From an uncultured Sphingorhabdus sp. (GTDB lineage Bacteria; Pseudomonadota; Alphaproteobacteria; Sphingomonadales; Sphingomonadaceae): a DNA stretch of 43,666 nucleotides. A program made the position numbers and the translations under genes. The stretch lies in assembly GCA_937944295.1 (NCBI GenBank), contig CALDZL010000001.1:1-43666 (forward strand), written 5' to 3'. This document shows positions 33,532 to 41,073 of the stretch, one piece after another. Under the pieces are notes generated by a model. That model was not told where the DNA came from. It worked only from the letters and a program-made list of their open reading frames with translations, and did not search any database. Position 1 is the stretch's first letter; each line of letters starts with the position of its first letter.

Positions 33532-34158
33532 TTGGCGGCTTATTTAGAATGTTCGCACGATGCTGCTATGCAGCTCAGCGCAAAAATGAGCCTCAAAAAG
33601 TTTAAGCATAAAGAAATATTGCTGCATCAAGGCGACATGAATGATCAGATTTGGTTGATATTGGACGGTAATGCGCAATTACAAGCCATAGGATTTGATG
33701 GTAAAGTGACATTGCTCACCGCTCAAGGCGCTGGCGAAGTGATTGGTGCTTTTCCTGATGCACTGCAAAGCAATGTTGATATCAAAATATATCGGCATCT
33801 CTCAGCATTGCAAATTTCAGTCACAAATTTAAAACTGATAATGGATGAATATCCCAGTGTTGGGAGGGGTCTGTCTAAAATATTTGGCAATCAATATCAT
33901 ATGATAATCAACAGGTTAGCTATGCATGTTACCTTAACCGCCCATGGCCGTGTGTATGCCGAATTGTTGCGATTAGCAAATGGCAGTGATTTCATTACTC
34001 CTTTTCCTGTTGTTACGGCTATTGGGTTGATGGCGCAGACGTCACGAGAGACAGCATCACGGGCGATCATGCACTTACGGCGGCGCGGTATCATTGAAAA
34101 AAATGAGCAAGGATTGAAAATATTATCGCGTAATATGCTGGAGGATTTGGTGATATAG
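33532..34158 (+). CDS. Crp/Fnr-family transcriptional regulator
   Basis: Crp/Fnr proteins bind an effector in an N-terminal jelly-roll and DNA through a C-terminal winged HTH. This 208-residue protein has the sensor start (FKHKEILLHQGDMNDQIWLILDGNAQLQAIG) and an HTH near 165-190 (GLMAQTSRETASRAIMHLRRRGII). It has no Cys cluster, so it is not an oxygen-sensing Fnr; a cyclic-nucleotide or other ligand is possible, but the phosphate-binding cassette is not clear. The start is doubtful: the first usable codon is TTG 33532, while helical-looking sequence continues upstream (EEHIAALAAYLE) past AUU/AUC codons and AGGAGG at 33488. The gene faces the TIR operon tail-to-tail. Confidence 0.85.
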   Translation: MAAYLECSHDAAMQLSAKMSLKKFKHKEILLHQGDMNDQIWLILDGNAQLQAIGFDGKVTLLTAQGAGEVIGAFPDALQSNVDIKIYRHLSALQISVTNLKLIMDEYPSVGRGLSKIFGNQYHMIINRLAMHVTLTAHGRVYAELLRLANGSDFITPFPVVTAIGLMAQTSRETASRAIMHLRRRGIIEKNEQGLKILSRNMLEDLVI

Positions 34159-34173
34159 GTATGCGATAAGCCG

Positions 34174-35637
34174 CTATAAAATTCGCCATAAGGATTGCAT
34201 GCCCCAAGGCGTTTTTAGATCACCAAATTCTTCGATACTTTGTGCAATATTGGCAAATTCAAATGCCATAGCGCTGTTATAATCGCAACTAATACCATAA
34301 GGTTTTGAGATTGAGGCAAAGGCTTTTACGCGCTCTATCATATCAGCAGTAGGGGCATTCATTATATCGAAAATACAAGCTATTTTGCATCTATCATTCA
34401 TGAAGTTTTGCGCTATCTGATAGGCCTTATATATATTATCACCTACCCAATAATGCCCATCTTCATGCGCATTTAGAACGATATTATCGCTTTGTAAGGG
34501 ATCGACACCATCGAACCATAATAATATTTGCAATTTCTGACCCTCATGATCGGTGGTGAATAAACCATTATTATCGTCTATGCGGGCTGCATCTAATGCT
34601 GTGAGATTATATCCTTTATGTTCCCAATCTATCAGATTGGGGCGTAATTTCTCGCCTCTGCCTTTTATTGTAAAAGCTTTGGCACTGCTGCGCAAATTTC
34701 GAGCGTTACGCAATACTTGACCCATCGCTATTTTGTCCGCCATCGCAACGGCAAGATGGTGCGGTGGATTATCCAAACCCATTTCAATAACAGTGTCGGC
34801 TTGTGCAATGATCGTCTGAAAACCCTTAATCCAATGTGCACCAAATGGCGCTAGCGATAATTGACAAAATTCATCTATTGGAAATGGCAGAATAATGTGT
34901 AATTCCGCCAGTGGATTTTGGTTTTCGCGATATCGTAAAAAAGATTGTGCGCATAAAATATCGCTACCTGCAGCCAGCGATCCGCAAAAAAAGCTAGGTT
35001 TTATATTTTTGATATAGTCATCAATATCTGATGTTATGGCCTCATCTTCTAGGCGGATAATACCGCTATAATGAACGCTGCACGGTGGGCGGTGACGCTC
35101 TAACCAATCACTCTTTTTGCTTTGTTCGGACAATATAATCTTAAATTGCCCGATTGTGGCGGCATGATCCTCCCAAGCATTGGGCAGTTTTGCTATGGCA
35201 TCAGCCAATATTGCTCTTGCTTTAACCTCATCGCCAATTAGTAATAATGCCTCGGCATAGGTGGCGCCGCGCCAATAAGCATTCTCGCCCTCATCAGGGT
35301 TATTCTCAATAAGGGCGATGACTTGTGATGCTAATCTGCGCGCACGATTCGGTTTTCCGCTTAGAAGTGCGAGCGCTGCGGCATTAATAAGCGGATAGCT
35401 ATCGGCTTCTAAGAGTGCGGCTTTCTCATAGGCATTGGCGGCTTGCTCATAGAGTTGCATGGCCTCAGCGGCTTGGTGAGCTGCTTGGGCGGCTTTGGCC
35501 TGATCCTTTAACAACCTCCCTTTGAGGGTGAGGACTTTTGGATCATTTTCATCCCAAGCGGATTGGATAAAAAGATCCCAAGCCCGCGCAGGAGAACCTG
35601 AACGGGCAAGGGAGAGAATTTGGGCTAATGTGGTCAT
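34174..35637 (-). CDS. TPR protein with SLOG/Rossmann-like middle region (third gene of TIR operon)
   Basis: I recognise the architecture but no named function. Of its 487 residues, 15-170 are TPR-like helical pairs (ALALLSGKPNRARRLASQVI; ATYAEALLLIGDEVKARAIL). Residues 185-290 hold an alpha/beta domain (VHYSGIIRLEDE; PSFFCGSLAAGSDILCAQSFL, 214-233; AELHIILPFP, 244-253; GFQTIIAQADTVI). The pattern G-S-L-A-x-G-x-D-I-L followed by H-I-x-L-P-F is seen in TPR proteins next to nucleotide-cyclase-type genes, as I recall it, and recalls a SLOG-type nucleotide pocket. The C-terminal 150 residues contain an alpha/beta region (QKLQILLWFDGVDPLQ, KIACIFDIMNAPT). It starts 12 bases after the middle gene, so it is cotranscribed. 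Confidence 0.75.
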   Translation of the reverse strand: MTTLAQILSLARSGSPARAWDLFIQSAWDENDPKVLTLKGRLLKDQAKAAQAAHQAAEAMQLYEQAANAYEKAALLEADSYPLINAAALALLSGKPNRARRLASQVIALIENNPDEGENAYWRGATYAEALLLIGDEVKARAILADAIAKLPNAWEDHAATIGQFKIILSEQSKKSDWLERHRPPCSVHYSGIIRLEDEAITSDIDDYIKNIKPSFFCGSLAAGSDILCAQSFLRYRENQNPLAELHIILPFPIDEFCQLSLAPFGAHWIKGFQTIIAQADTVIEMGLDNPPHHLAVAMADKIAMGQVLRNARNLRSSAKAFTIKGRGEKLRPNLIDWEHKGYNLTALDAARIDDNNGLFTTDHEGQKLQILLWFDGVDPLQSDNIVLNAHEDGHYWVGDNIYKAYQIAQNFMNDRCKIACIFDIMNAPTADMIERVKAFASISKPYGISCDYNSAMAFEFANIAQSIEEFGDLKTPWGMQSLWRIL

Positions 35638-35649
35638 AGGAAGGTCGCT

Positions 35650-36570
35650 TCATGGTGGACCAAAATTTGTTCCTGTGGGGTCGATTACCATCGTAATTTT
35701 CTTCTCAGTCTCAGGCGTTCTATTTTGAGGGTCTATATATGTTTTGGGTGATGTGCTTACACGAAATATGAGATCAAATTTATAAACATCAGGATTTTTA
35801 TCATTATATTTTCTGATTTCACCAGTTGCACAGCTAATATGCCTATTTTCCACGAGTAAAATTGAATGTTCCTTGGAGGGTTTAATAATTTCGCTATTGC
35901 AGAAACATTTATGTTTGTTGCTGCAACTTTCTCCTTTTGTTTCTATTTCCCCTATTTGGCTAGGAATAATCTGTTTTGAAAAATGCAGCGCATGGTTTTT
36001 ATTTTCATGGTGATAAAATGACCAATCCTCTTCATCCAACATGAATGCTAAATAGCAGGGCCTATTCCATATCACTTCATCAGGGTTTATGGACTCTAAT
36101 TCTCCTTTACCGATTGATTGTTGATCTAGTGGTTTATTATTAAGCCAGATTTTGACTTGGCCTAATATCTCATTCTTTATTTCATTTATATGACCTGAGT
36201 CTGTATAATTACTATTACAATTAATATTTGCAGAAAATACCCGTGATACCAGCGCACCATTCGTATCAAATTTGAAATAGTAGAAATATAGTTTTTCGGG
36301 TTTAAAAGGATGAGAGACCTTTTCATTGGGTGGATATTCGGTATAGTGGTGGAAATTGGATGCCTCATAACGTCCTCCAATGGTGAGCAATAACTTTTTT
36401 AATATGTCCCCCATTTCCTCATTATTAATAGTGAAATTAGAGGGTATAAGATCTTTGATTAAATCAATAAGACTCGATGTTGCATTGCCTGCCAGCGGTA
36501 CATTTGCTTTATTTGTATCACTATCTAAGGTTAGAAGATCACTCAATTCTTTATCTGTATATAATGGCAT
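35650..36570 (-). CDS. Uncharacterised 306-residue protein (middle gene of TIR operon)
   Basis: I recognise no family. The protein is soluble and beta-rich, with no signal or membrane helix. The N-terminal part is hydrophilic and helical (LIDLIKDLIPSNFTINNEEMGDILKKLLLTIG), followed by many aromatic beta strands (EKLYFYYFKFDTNGALVSRVF; VIWNRPCYLAFMLDEEDWSFY; NHALHFSKQIIP). A Cys-rich loop near 228-239 (ESCSNKHKCFCNSE) could bind a metal. The end shows VYKFDLIFRVSTSP and KKITMVIDPTGTNFG. It follows the TIR gene by 13 bases with GGGAG before the ATG and precedes the TPR gene by 12, so it is the middle of one operon. Substrate-sensing or effector roles are equally open. Confidence 0.7.
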   Translation of the reverse strand: MPLYTDKELSDLLTLDSDTNKANVPLAGNATSSLIDLIKDLIPSNFTINNEEMGDILKKLLLTIGGRYEASNFHHYTEYPPNEKVSHPFKPEKLYFYYFKFDTNGALVSRVFSANINCNSNYTDSGHINEIKNEILGQVKIWLNNKPLDQQSIGKGELESINPDEVIWNRPCYLAFMLDEEDWSFYHHENKNHALHFSKQIIPSQIGEIETKGESCSNKHKCFCNSEIIKPSKEHSILLVENRHISCATGEIRKYNDKNPDVYKFDLIFRVSTSPKTYIDPQNRTPETEKKITMVIDPTGTNFGPP

Positions 36571-36583
36571 AATTCACTCCCTA

Positions 36584-38140
36584 TTATTTTAGCGTCTCTA
36601 AACTCTCTTGTATTAGCCTGTATATTTTGCGCCGTTCGGCATTTTCTGCATCTAATTCCAAAAGTTTTTTTGCTTGAACCAATGCGCTATTGAGACGTTT
36701 ACGGGCTATGGCTTTCTTGCCCAATTTCGCCTCGACTAGTGCAATAGCACGCTCGCTAATGAGTAATTTCATTTTCATATCCGCATTGTCGGGATTGGTT
36801 CTTACGAGCTTTGATTTCAGCTGAACTTCTTTTTTCCTAGCAGCCAGAGCAGAATCGTAATCCTGCTCTCTGTAAAATGTGTCGGCGAACCAGGCATATG
36901 CATTGGCAAGTTCGGCCAATATATTTTGATCCTCAGGTTCTCTAGTAAATGCCTTTTCAAACCAGCTTATGGCCTTCTCAAAATGATTCCGTGCTTCAAT
37001 ATTATTATTAAAATTTTTATGTTCCAATATACCCAAATTACTGGCGGCGTAGGCGCGCTCTAGCAAAGCTCTTTTGCTATCATTTTCCAGCATATGAAGT
37101 CGATTAGCTAGGGTCGCGTATTGATTATAGCGTTGTTGGGCGGCTGGATAATCTTGCTGCAATTCATCAACACGGCCAATCCAATATTCGCTTTGTGCAT
37201 GGTCGAAAATACGATTTGGGTTAGAGGGATTGCGCTCCAATAATTCTGCGGTAAAGCGATGTGCTTGTTCAAAGGGTTCTATAGCAGTATCTAAATCGCC
37301 GCGTTTTTCATGATCTTCACCAAGGGCGCGTAATGTCTCTGCGACGAGGCTCAGGCTATCATCATCCAAATTGCTAATATCGCCCTGCGATGTAAAATAC
37401 TCCATTGCTTCTTGGTTGACCTTAGTCATCACGCGTAATGTGCTGGCACCTTTTAATTCATCGCGTAAATCGCGCAGCATGAAAATGATCAGCTCTTCGG
37501 CTTGTATCTTTTGATGCTGTGCTTCTTGGCGGGCTTGGATGGCATATGCGGTCATGAGAGTCATAGCTATCAGCGCGAGCCCCGTTAAGAGTGTGATCAC
37601 CGTCACATGTTTTAATTTTCTTTGTGCATCACGCTGGATTAGAGCATCCAATGGCACATGGGCGATACCAGCAATTAATTTGAGCAAGCCCAATTTCCAA
37701 CCATCGCCCTCTTTGCGTAAATCAGCGGCAAGCGGTTCGCGGCCACCCTCAATCAAAGGGAATGGAAATGCTTGTTCGGGTTCACCAGCAATAAGCGCTG
37801 CCAGAATGGGTTTTTCGGGATGGAGTTCGCGAAATAACGCAATTTCGCGTGCAACCCATGATGATTTTTGGGCCTCAGGAGAGCATAATATTATTAGTGT
37901 GCAAGACTGACTAAGCGCTTTTTTTACCGCTTCTGATAGATCATTGCCTGCGGGTAAATCTTCTTTATCGCGAAAAATAGGTCCAATTTTGCTGTTATCA
38001 TTTTCATCTAATTTACGCAGTGCTTTTGGAAGGCGATAGGTTTCTAAGGCACGATGAAGCTTTTTAGCGATGGCGGAATCGGCATGGCTATAGCTAATGA
38101 ACGCCCCAAAATTAGAGGAGAGTTGCTGTCCTTGAACCAT
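36584..38140 (-). CDS. TIR domain-membrane-TPR protein (first gene of TIR operon)
   Basis: TIR domains in bacteria often cleave NAD or make cyclic ADP-ribose-type signals. This 518-residue protein has a TIR_2-type domain at 9-120: FGAFISYSHADSAIAKKLHRALE (strand A, box 1), FRDKEDLPAGNDLSEAVKKAL (BB loop region), then TLIILCSPEAQKSSWVAREI. Glu99 in WVAREI matches the catalytic Glu of SARM1-like NADases (WVHKEI). A membrane helix follows at about 179-199 (VTVITLLTGLALIAMTLMTAY), then a long TPR region from about 260 to 510 (pairs such as GDLDTAIEPFEQAHRF and NIEARNHFEKAISWFEKAF). The TIR would be cytoplasmic and the TPR periplasmic if the helix spans once. It heads the three-gene operon. Confidence 0.9.
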   Translation of the reverse strand: MVQGQQLSSNFGAFISYSHADSAIAKKLHRALETYRLPKALRKLDENDNSKIGPIFRDKEDLPAGNDLSEAVKKALSQSCTLIILCSPEAQKSSWVAREIALFRELHPEKPILAALIAGEPEQAFPFPLIEGGREPLAADLRKEGDGWKLGLLKLIAGIAHVPLDALIQRDAQRKLKHVTVITLLTGLALIAMTLMTAYAIQARQEAQHQKIQAEELIIFMLRDLRDELKGASTLRVMTKVNQEAMEYFTSQGDISNLDDDSLSLVAETLRALGEDHEKRGDLDTAIEPFEQAHRFTAELLERNPSNPNRIFDHAQSEYWIGRVDELQQDYPAAQQRYNQYATLANRLHMLENDSKRALLERAYAASNLGILEHKNFNNNIEARNHFEKAISWFEKAFTREPEDQNILAELANAYAWFADTFYREQDYDSALAARKKEVQLKSKLVRTNPDNADMKMKLLISERAIALVEAKLGKKAIARKRLNSALVQAKKLLELDAENAERRKIYRLIQESLETLK

Positions 38141-38214
38141 TGATACCCCCGTATTATGAACCTGTGACTAATCATAGCGTTACATATTTAACAGGACGTA
38201 ACAAGATGTCCTAA

Positions 38215-38229
38215 GTGATATATTGTCAC
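38215..38229. promoter_or_regulatory. Degenerate Crp-like inverted repeat upstream of TIR operon
   Basis: GTGA-N7-TCAC at 38215-38229 lies 75 bases upstream of the TIR start, in the 206-base gap shared with the divergent DUF2939 gene. Its spacer is one base longer than the usual Crp N6, and the flanking T/A positions do not match, so it is a weak candidate. Confidence 0.25.
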
Positions 38230-38346
38230 CAAGCTATGATATTGGAGCGTAAAATGATCTTATGCTCTTTGATGGTTAGGGTGATAATGTTTGACACCAA
38301 TATAGTTTAACATCATGCAATATATATTGAATGAAGAGGCAGAGTT

Positions 38347-38895
38347 ATGAAATATATATTTGCAATTATTGCGATATTAGCACTTATATTTGGGGTATGG
38401 TATGCTGCATCACCTTATATTGCTCTATCGGGATTGCACGATGCAGCCGCTGCGGGAGATGCTAAGGGTATAGAAGAACATGTCGATTTTGCCTCTCTGC
38501 GGGCCTCTGTCAAAAGTGAATTTAAGGCTAGGTTGAGCGCTGAAGCTGCAAAGGAAGATGCCAATCCTTTGCTAGCGACGGTGGGGCTTGCTCTGGCAGA
38601 TCGCATGGTTGATGGTATGCTCGACAATATGATGACGCCAAGCGGTATCGCCAAGATGATTAAAATATCTCAGGATAAGGCAGAGGATGTTAGCGCAGTG
38701 GTTGCGCAAGATGAACAAAAGCCAGCAGTGGATAAATTTGATGAATGGGAAGTTGAACGCATTGGTTTGTCTGAATTTCGTCTGTCTAACCCTAATGATA
38801 GGCAAAATCCTGAGCTTATATTTCAGCGCGATGGATTGGGTTGGAAATTATCCAATGTTGATATGACGCATATGGAATTGCCGTTGCTGCAGTAA
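38347..38895 (+). CDS. DUF2939 domain protein
   Basis: DUF2939 proteins are small envelope proteins of unknown function found in many proteobacteria. The 182-residue protein has an N-terminal hydrophobic helix at about 3-23 (YIFAIIAILALIFGVWYAASPY) that could be a signal anchor, then the family motif (ALSGLHDAAAAGDAKGIEEHVDFASLRASVKSEFKARL), helices around MVDGMLDNMMTPSGIAKMI, and a beta-rich end (FDEWEVERIGLSEFRLSNP; LGWKLSNVDM). The domain is probably outside the cytoplasm. A TTGACA at 38291-38296 upstream may be part of its promoter. It is divergent from the TIR operon. Confidence 0.88.
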   Translation: MKYIFAIIAILALIFGVWYAASPYIALSGLHDAAAAGDAKGIEEHVDFASLRASVKSEFKARLSAEAAKEDANPLLATVGLALADRMVDGMLDNMMTPSGIAKMIKISQDKAEDVSAVVAQDEQKPAVDKFDEWEVERIGLSEFRLSNPNDRQNPELIFQRDGLGWKLSNVDMTHMELPLLQ

Positions 38896-38975
38896 GGTCA
38901 TGATTTCACTCAGAAATATATGAACACAATAGTCTAGAGACAGATTTACATGTGGTTTAATATGTTTCGATTATT

Positions 38976-39003
38976 CTGAAATCTGAAATCTGAAATCTGA
39001 AAT
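38976..39003 (+). repeat. Tandem heptamer (CTGAAAT) x4
   Basis: Four perfect copies of CTGAAAT lie end to end, in the 207-base gap between the DUF2939 gene and the tRNA-Ser gene. The array is close to the 3' side of the tRNA but not in any reading frame. Confidence 0.9.
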
Positions 39004-39102
39004 CTCATGCTTATCGCTAGCTATCATCTGATATTATTCATCAACATAATTAGGGCATTTCTTCTGCACAATTTGTTATGAATACTGTGGAGTATATAAA
39101 AA

Positions 39103-39194
39103 TGGAGGACACGGAGGGATTCGAACCCTCGAGGGACGATAAAGCCCCTGTCTCCTTAGCAAGGAGGTGGTTTCAGCCGCTCACCCACGTGTCC
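39103..39194 (-). tRNA. tRNA-Ser (GCT)
   Basis: On the minus strand the sequence folds as a 92-nt class II tRNA. The acceptor GGACACG at the 5' end pairs with CGTGTCC at the 3' end, followed by U discriminator and encoded CCA. The anticodon stem-loop has TTGCTAA with anticodon GCT (complement at 39158-39160), a long variable arm follows, and the T-loop carries GGTTCGAATCC. It reads AGC/AGU serine codons. Confidence 0.96.
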
Positions 39195-39557
39195 ACGCGT
39201 ATATTGGCTAGATAAGTGATATAGCGAGGCTTGGCCAAAGCTGCAATAATATATTCACTTGAATACTAAAAATTCTGTGATCTCGACACAAAATAGCAAT
39301 TGTAGCTCTACTTCTTGGGCTATAGTCTGCAGGATAATGCGATTAAATTATCTTATTGATCGACTATTTATGGAAATCTCCTATCAAAAACTGGCAATAG
39401 GATTCACTTGAGCGTGAATAAGACTCACTCTGCCGCCCGTTCATTGTAGAGTAATCTAGTCTGCGCATATTTTATAAGTAACTATGGACAGAGATATAGC
39501 GCTTTACCATCATGCGCTGTTCATTCAGAACACCATGGCATTGTTTAGGAAAATATT
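39195..39557. other. Intergenic region between tRNA-Ser and eipA
   Basis: A 363-base gap with no credible gene. It would hold the upstream promoter of the tRNA (minus) and of eipA (plus), but no clear -35/-10 pair was recognised. A 6-base inverted repeat ATTCAC/GTGAAT with a 6-base loop lies at about 39400-39418. Confidence 0.35.
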
Positions 39558-40379
39558 ATGGCCCGTTTAGCTTTTACAAAATTAATGCTGATCCTCTCTG
39601 TATTGGGATTGGTTATAATGCCGATGAACGCGTCGCTTGCGCAATTACAGCAAGTTGACCCTAATGATGTGATCGGACAGGTGCCCGATGAAAGCGAATT
39701 ACCATCTGCTTCGGATGTTAGAGAAGAAGCCCAAGAGCGGCTTCCATCTCGTGATGATATTCCAAATGTGCCTGATATTGATGTTCCAGATGTGAATGTA
39801 CCCGATGGCACTGTGCCAGAGGTTGGCGCACCCGATATAGCGGCGCCTAATGGGACTATACCCAGTACAGACCCAATTGGTGAAGCGCAAAGATCTACCA
39901 CCTATCAACAAGATGATGTCATAGCCGCTGCTACGGGCGTATTCGGCAAAGGGGCAGAAGGCTTAGCGAGTATTGTTGAGGATATTTTTAAAAAGCAAGG
40001 CGAGCCCAATGGCTATATAGTGGGCCGCGAAGGCGGCGCTGCCCTAGTCTTTGGTTTGCGCTATGGTTCGGGTACATTATTCCATAAAATAGAGGGTGAG
40101 CGTCCTGTTTATTGGAATGGCCCATCGATTGGATTTGATGCTGGGGCCAATGCGGCCAGCACATTTGTTTTGGTTTATAACCTCTATGATAGTGAAGATC
40201 TATACCGCCGTTATCCTGCGGGTGAGGGGGCGGCCTATTTAATTGGCGGTTTTAATGCGAGCTATTTACGGCGCGGTGATGTGGTGTTAATTCCCATAAG
40301 ACTGGGAGTTGGTGCGCGGCTTGGCGTTAATGCAGGCTATATGAAGTTCCGCAAGAAACGCAAAATATTACCATTTTGA
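39558..40379 (+). CDS. eipA: EipA/DUF1134 family envelope protein
   Basis: EipA (DUF1134) is a periplasmic beta-barrel-like protein needed for envelope integrity in Brucella and conserved in alphaproteobacteria. The 273-residue protein has a signal peptide (KLMLILSVLGLVIMPMNASLAQ, cleavage likely near 29). A long linker at about 30-115 is low-complexity and acidic, with VPD/PD repeats (NVPDIDVPDVNVPDG). The C-terminal DUF1134 core runs from about 120 (AAATGVFGKGAEGLASIVEDIFKKQGEPNGYI; EGGAALVFGLRYGSG; GFDAGANAASTFVLVYNL; IGGFNASYLRRGDVVLIPIRLGVGARLG). Homologues have a short linker; this one is long. It stands alone. Confidence 0.9.
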   Translation: MARLAFTKLMLILSVLGLVIMPMNASLAQLQQVDPNDVIGQVPDESELPSASDVREEAQERLPSRDDIPNVPDIDVPDVNVPDGTVPEVGAPDIAAPNGTIPSTDPIGEAQRSTTYQQDDVIAAATGVFGKGAEGLASIVEDIFKKQGEPNGYIVGREGGAALVFGLRYGSGTLFHKIEGERPVYWNGPSIGFDAGANAASTFVLVYNLYDSEDLYRRYPAGEGAAYLIGGFNASYLRRGDVVLIPIRLGVGARLGVNAGYMKFRKKRKILPF

Positions 40380-40435
40380 TATGCTATGGATTGAGGGGCG
40401 TTCCCCATAGTTTATGCATGAATTAAACGCTGTGA

Positions 40436-41050
40436 TTAGGCAGCTTTTGCTGCTATCATGCGCTGCATATAACGCGCTAAGACGTCAATTTCTAAATTCA
40501 CACTATCGCCAGCTTTGGCATGCGCCAATGTTGTAACTTCGGCGGTATGCGGGATGATGTTCAGACTAAAGCTGCAGCCATCATCATCATCCTGCACGGC
40601 ATTAACCGTTAGCGAAATACCATTGATAGTGATAGAGCCTTTGGGCGCGATATAGGGTGTGATTTCTTGGGGTGCTTTTATAGTGAGCGCCCATGATCCA
40701 CCGATATTTTCATATTGGTTGATGATACCGACACCATCGACATGCCCCGATACGATATGACCGCCCAGCTCATCCCCGACTTTTAAGGAACGCTCTAGAT
40801 TGAGTTTAGCGCCCACCTGCCATTGATCGGCGGTGCAACTAATAGTCTCTTGCGATATATCGACGCAAAAATAATTTCGGCCGTCTGTTTTGCCTTTTTC
40901 AACCACGGTTAAACATACCCCGCTGCAGGCAATAGATGCGCCAATATCAACGTCGTTCATATCATAGCCGCATTGGACTTTTATATGCATATCGCCGCGA
41001 TCTTCGATGCTAGCAATAGTCCCAATATCGGTGATTATTCCTGTGAACAT
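40436..41050 (-). CDS. ribE: Riboflavin synthase alpha chain
   Basis: Riboflavin synthase dismutates two 6,7-dimethyl-8-ribityllumazines to riboflavin. The 204-residue protein has the two lumazine-binding repeats: MFTGIITDIGTIASIEDRG at the N-terminus and GGHIVSGHVDGVGII at about 98-112. CSGVCLTVVE and NGISLTVNAV are the equivalent strands in each repeat. The frame extends to 41098, but ATG 41050 is chosen since MFTGIITDIG is the invariant family start and AGGAA precedes it. It follows ribD by 23 bases. Confidence 0.96.
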   Translation of the reverse strand: MFTGIITDIGTIASIEDRGDMHIKVQCGYDMNDVDIGASIACSGVCLTVVEKGKTDGRNYFCVDISQETISCTADQWQVGAKLNLERSLKVGDELGGHIVSGHVDGVGIINQYENIGGSWALTIKAPQEITPYIAPKGSITINGISLTVNAVQDDDDGCSFSLNIIPHTAEVTTLAHAKAGDSVNLEIDVLARYMQRMIAAKAA

Positions 41051-41073
41051 ATTATTTCCTATCTTTTTAAGGT

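Noticed and set aside
39103-39194. tRNA-Ser as an island attachment site for the TIR operon
   Set aside because: No duplicated tRNA 3' end was seen in the window, no integrase is present, and a DUF2939 gene lies between.
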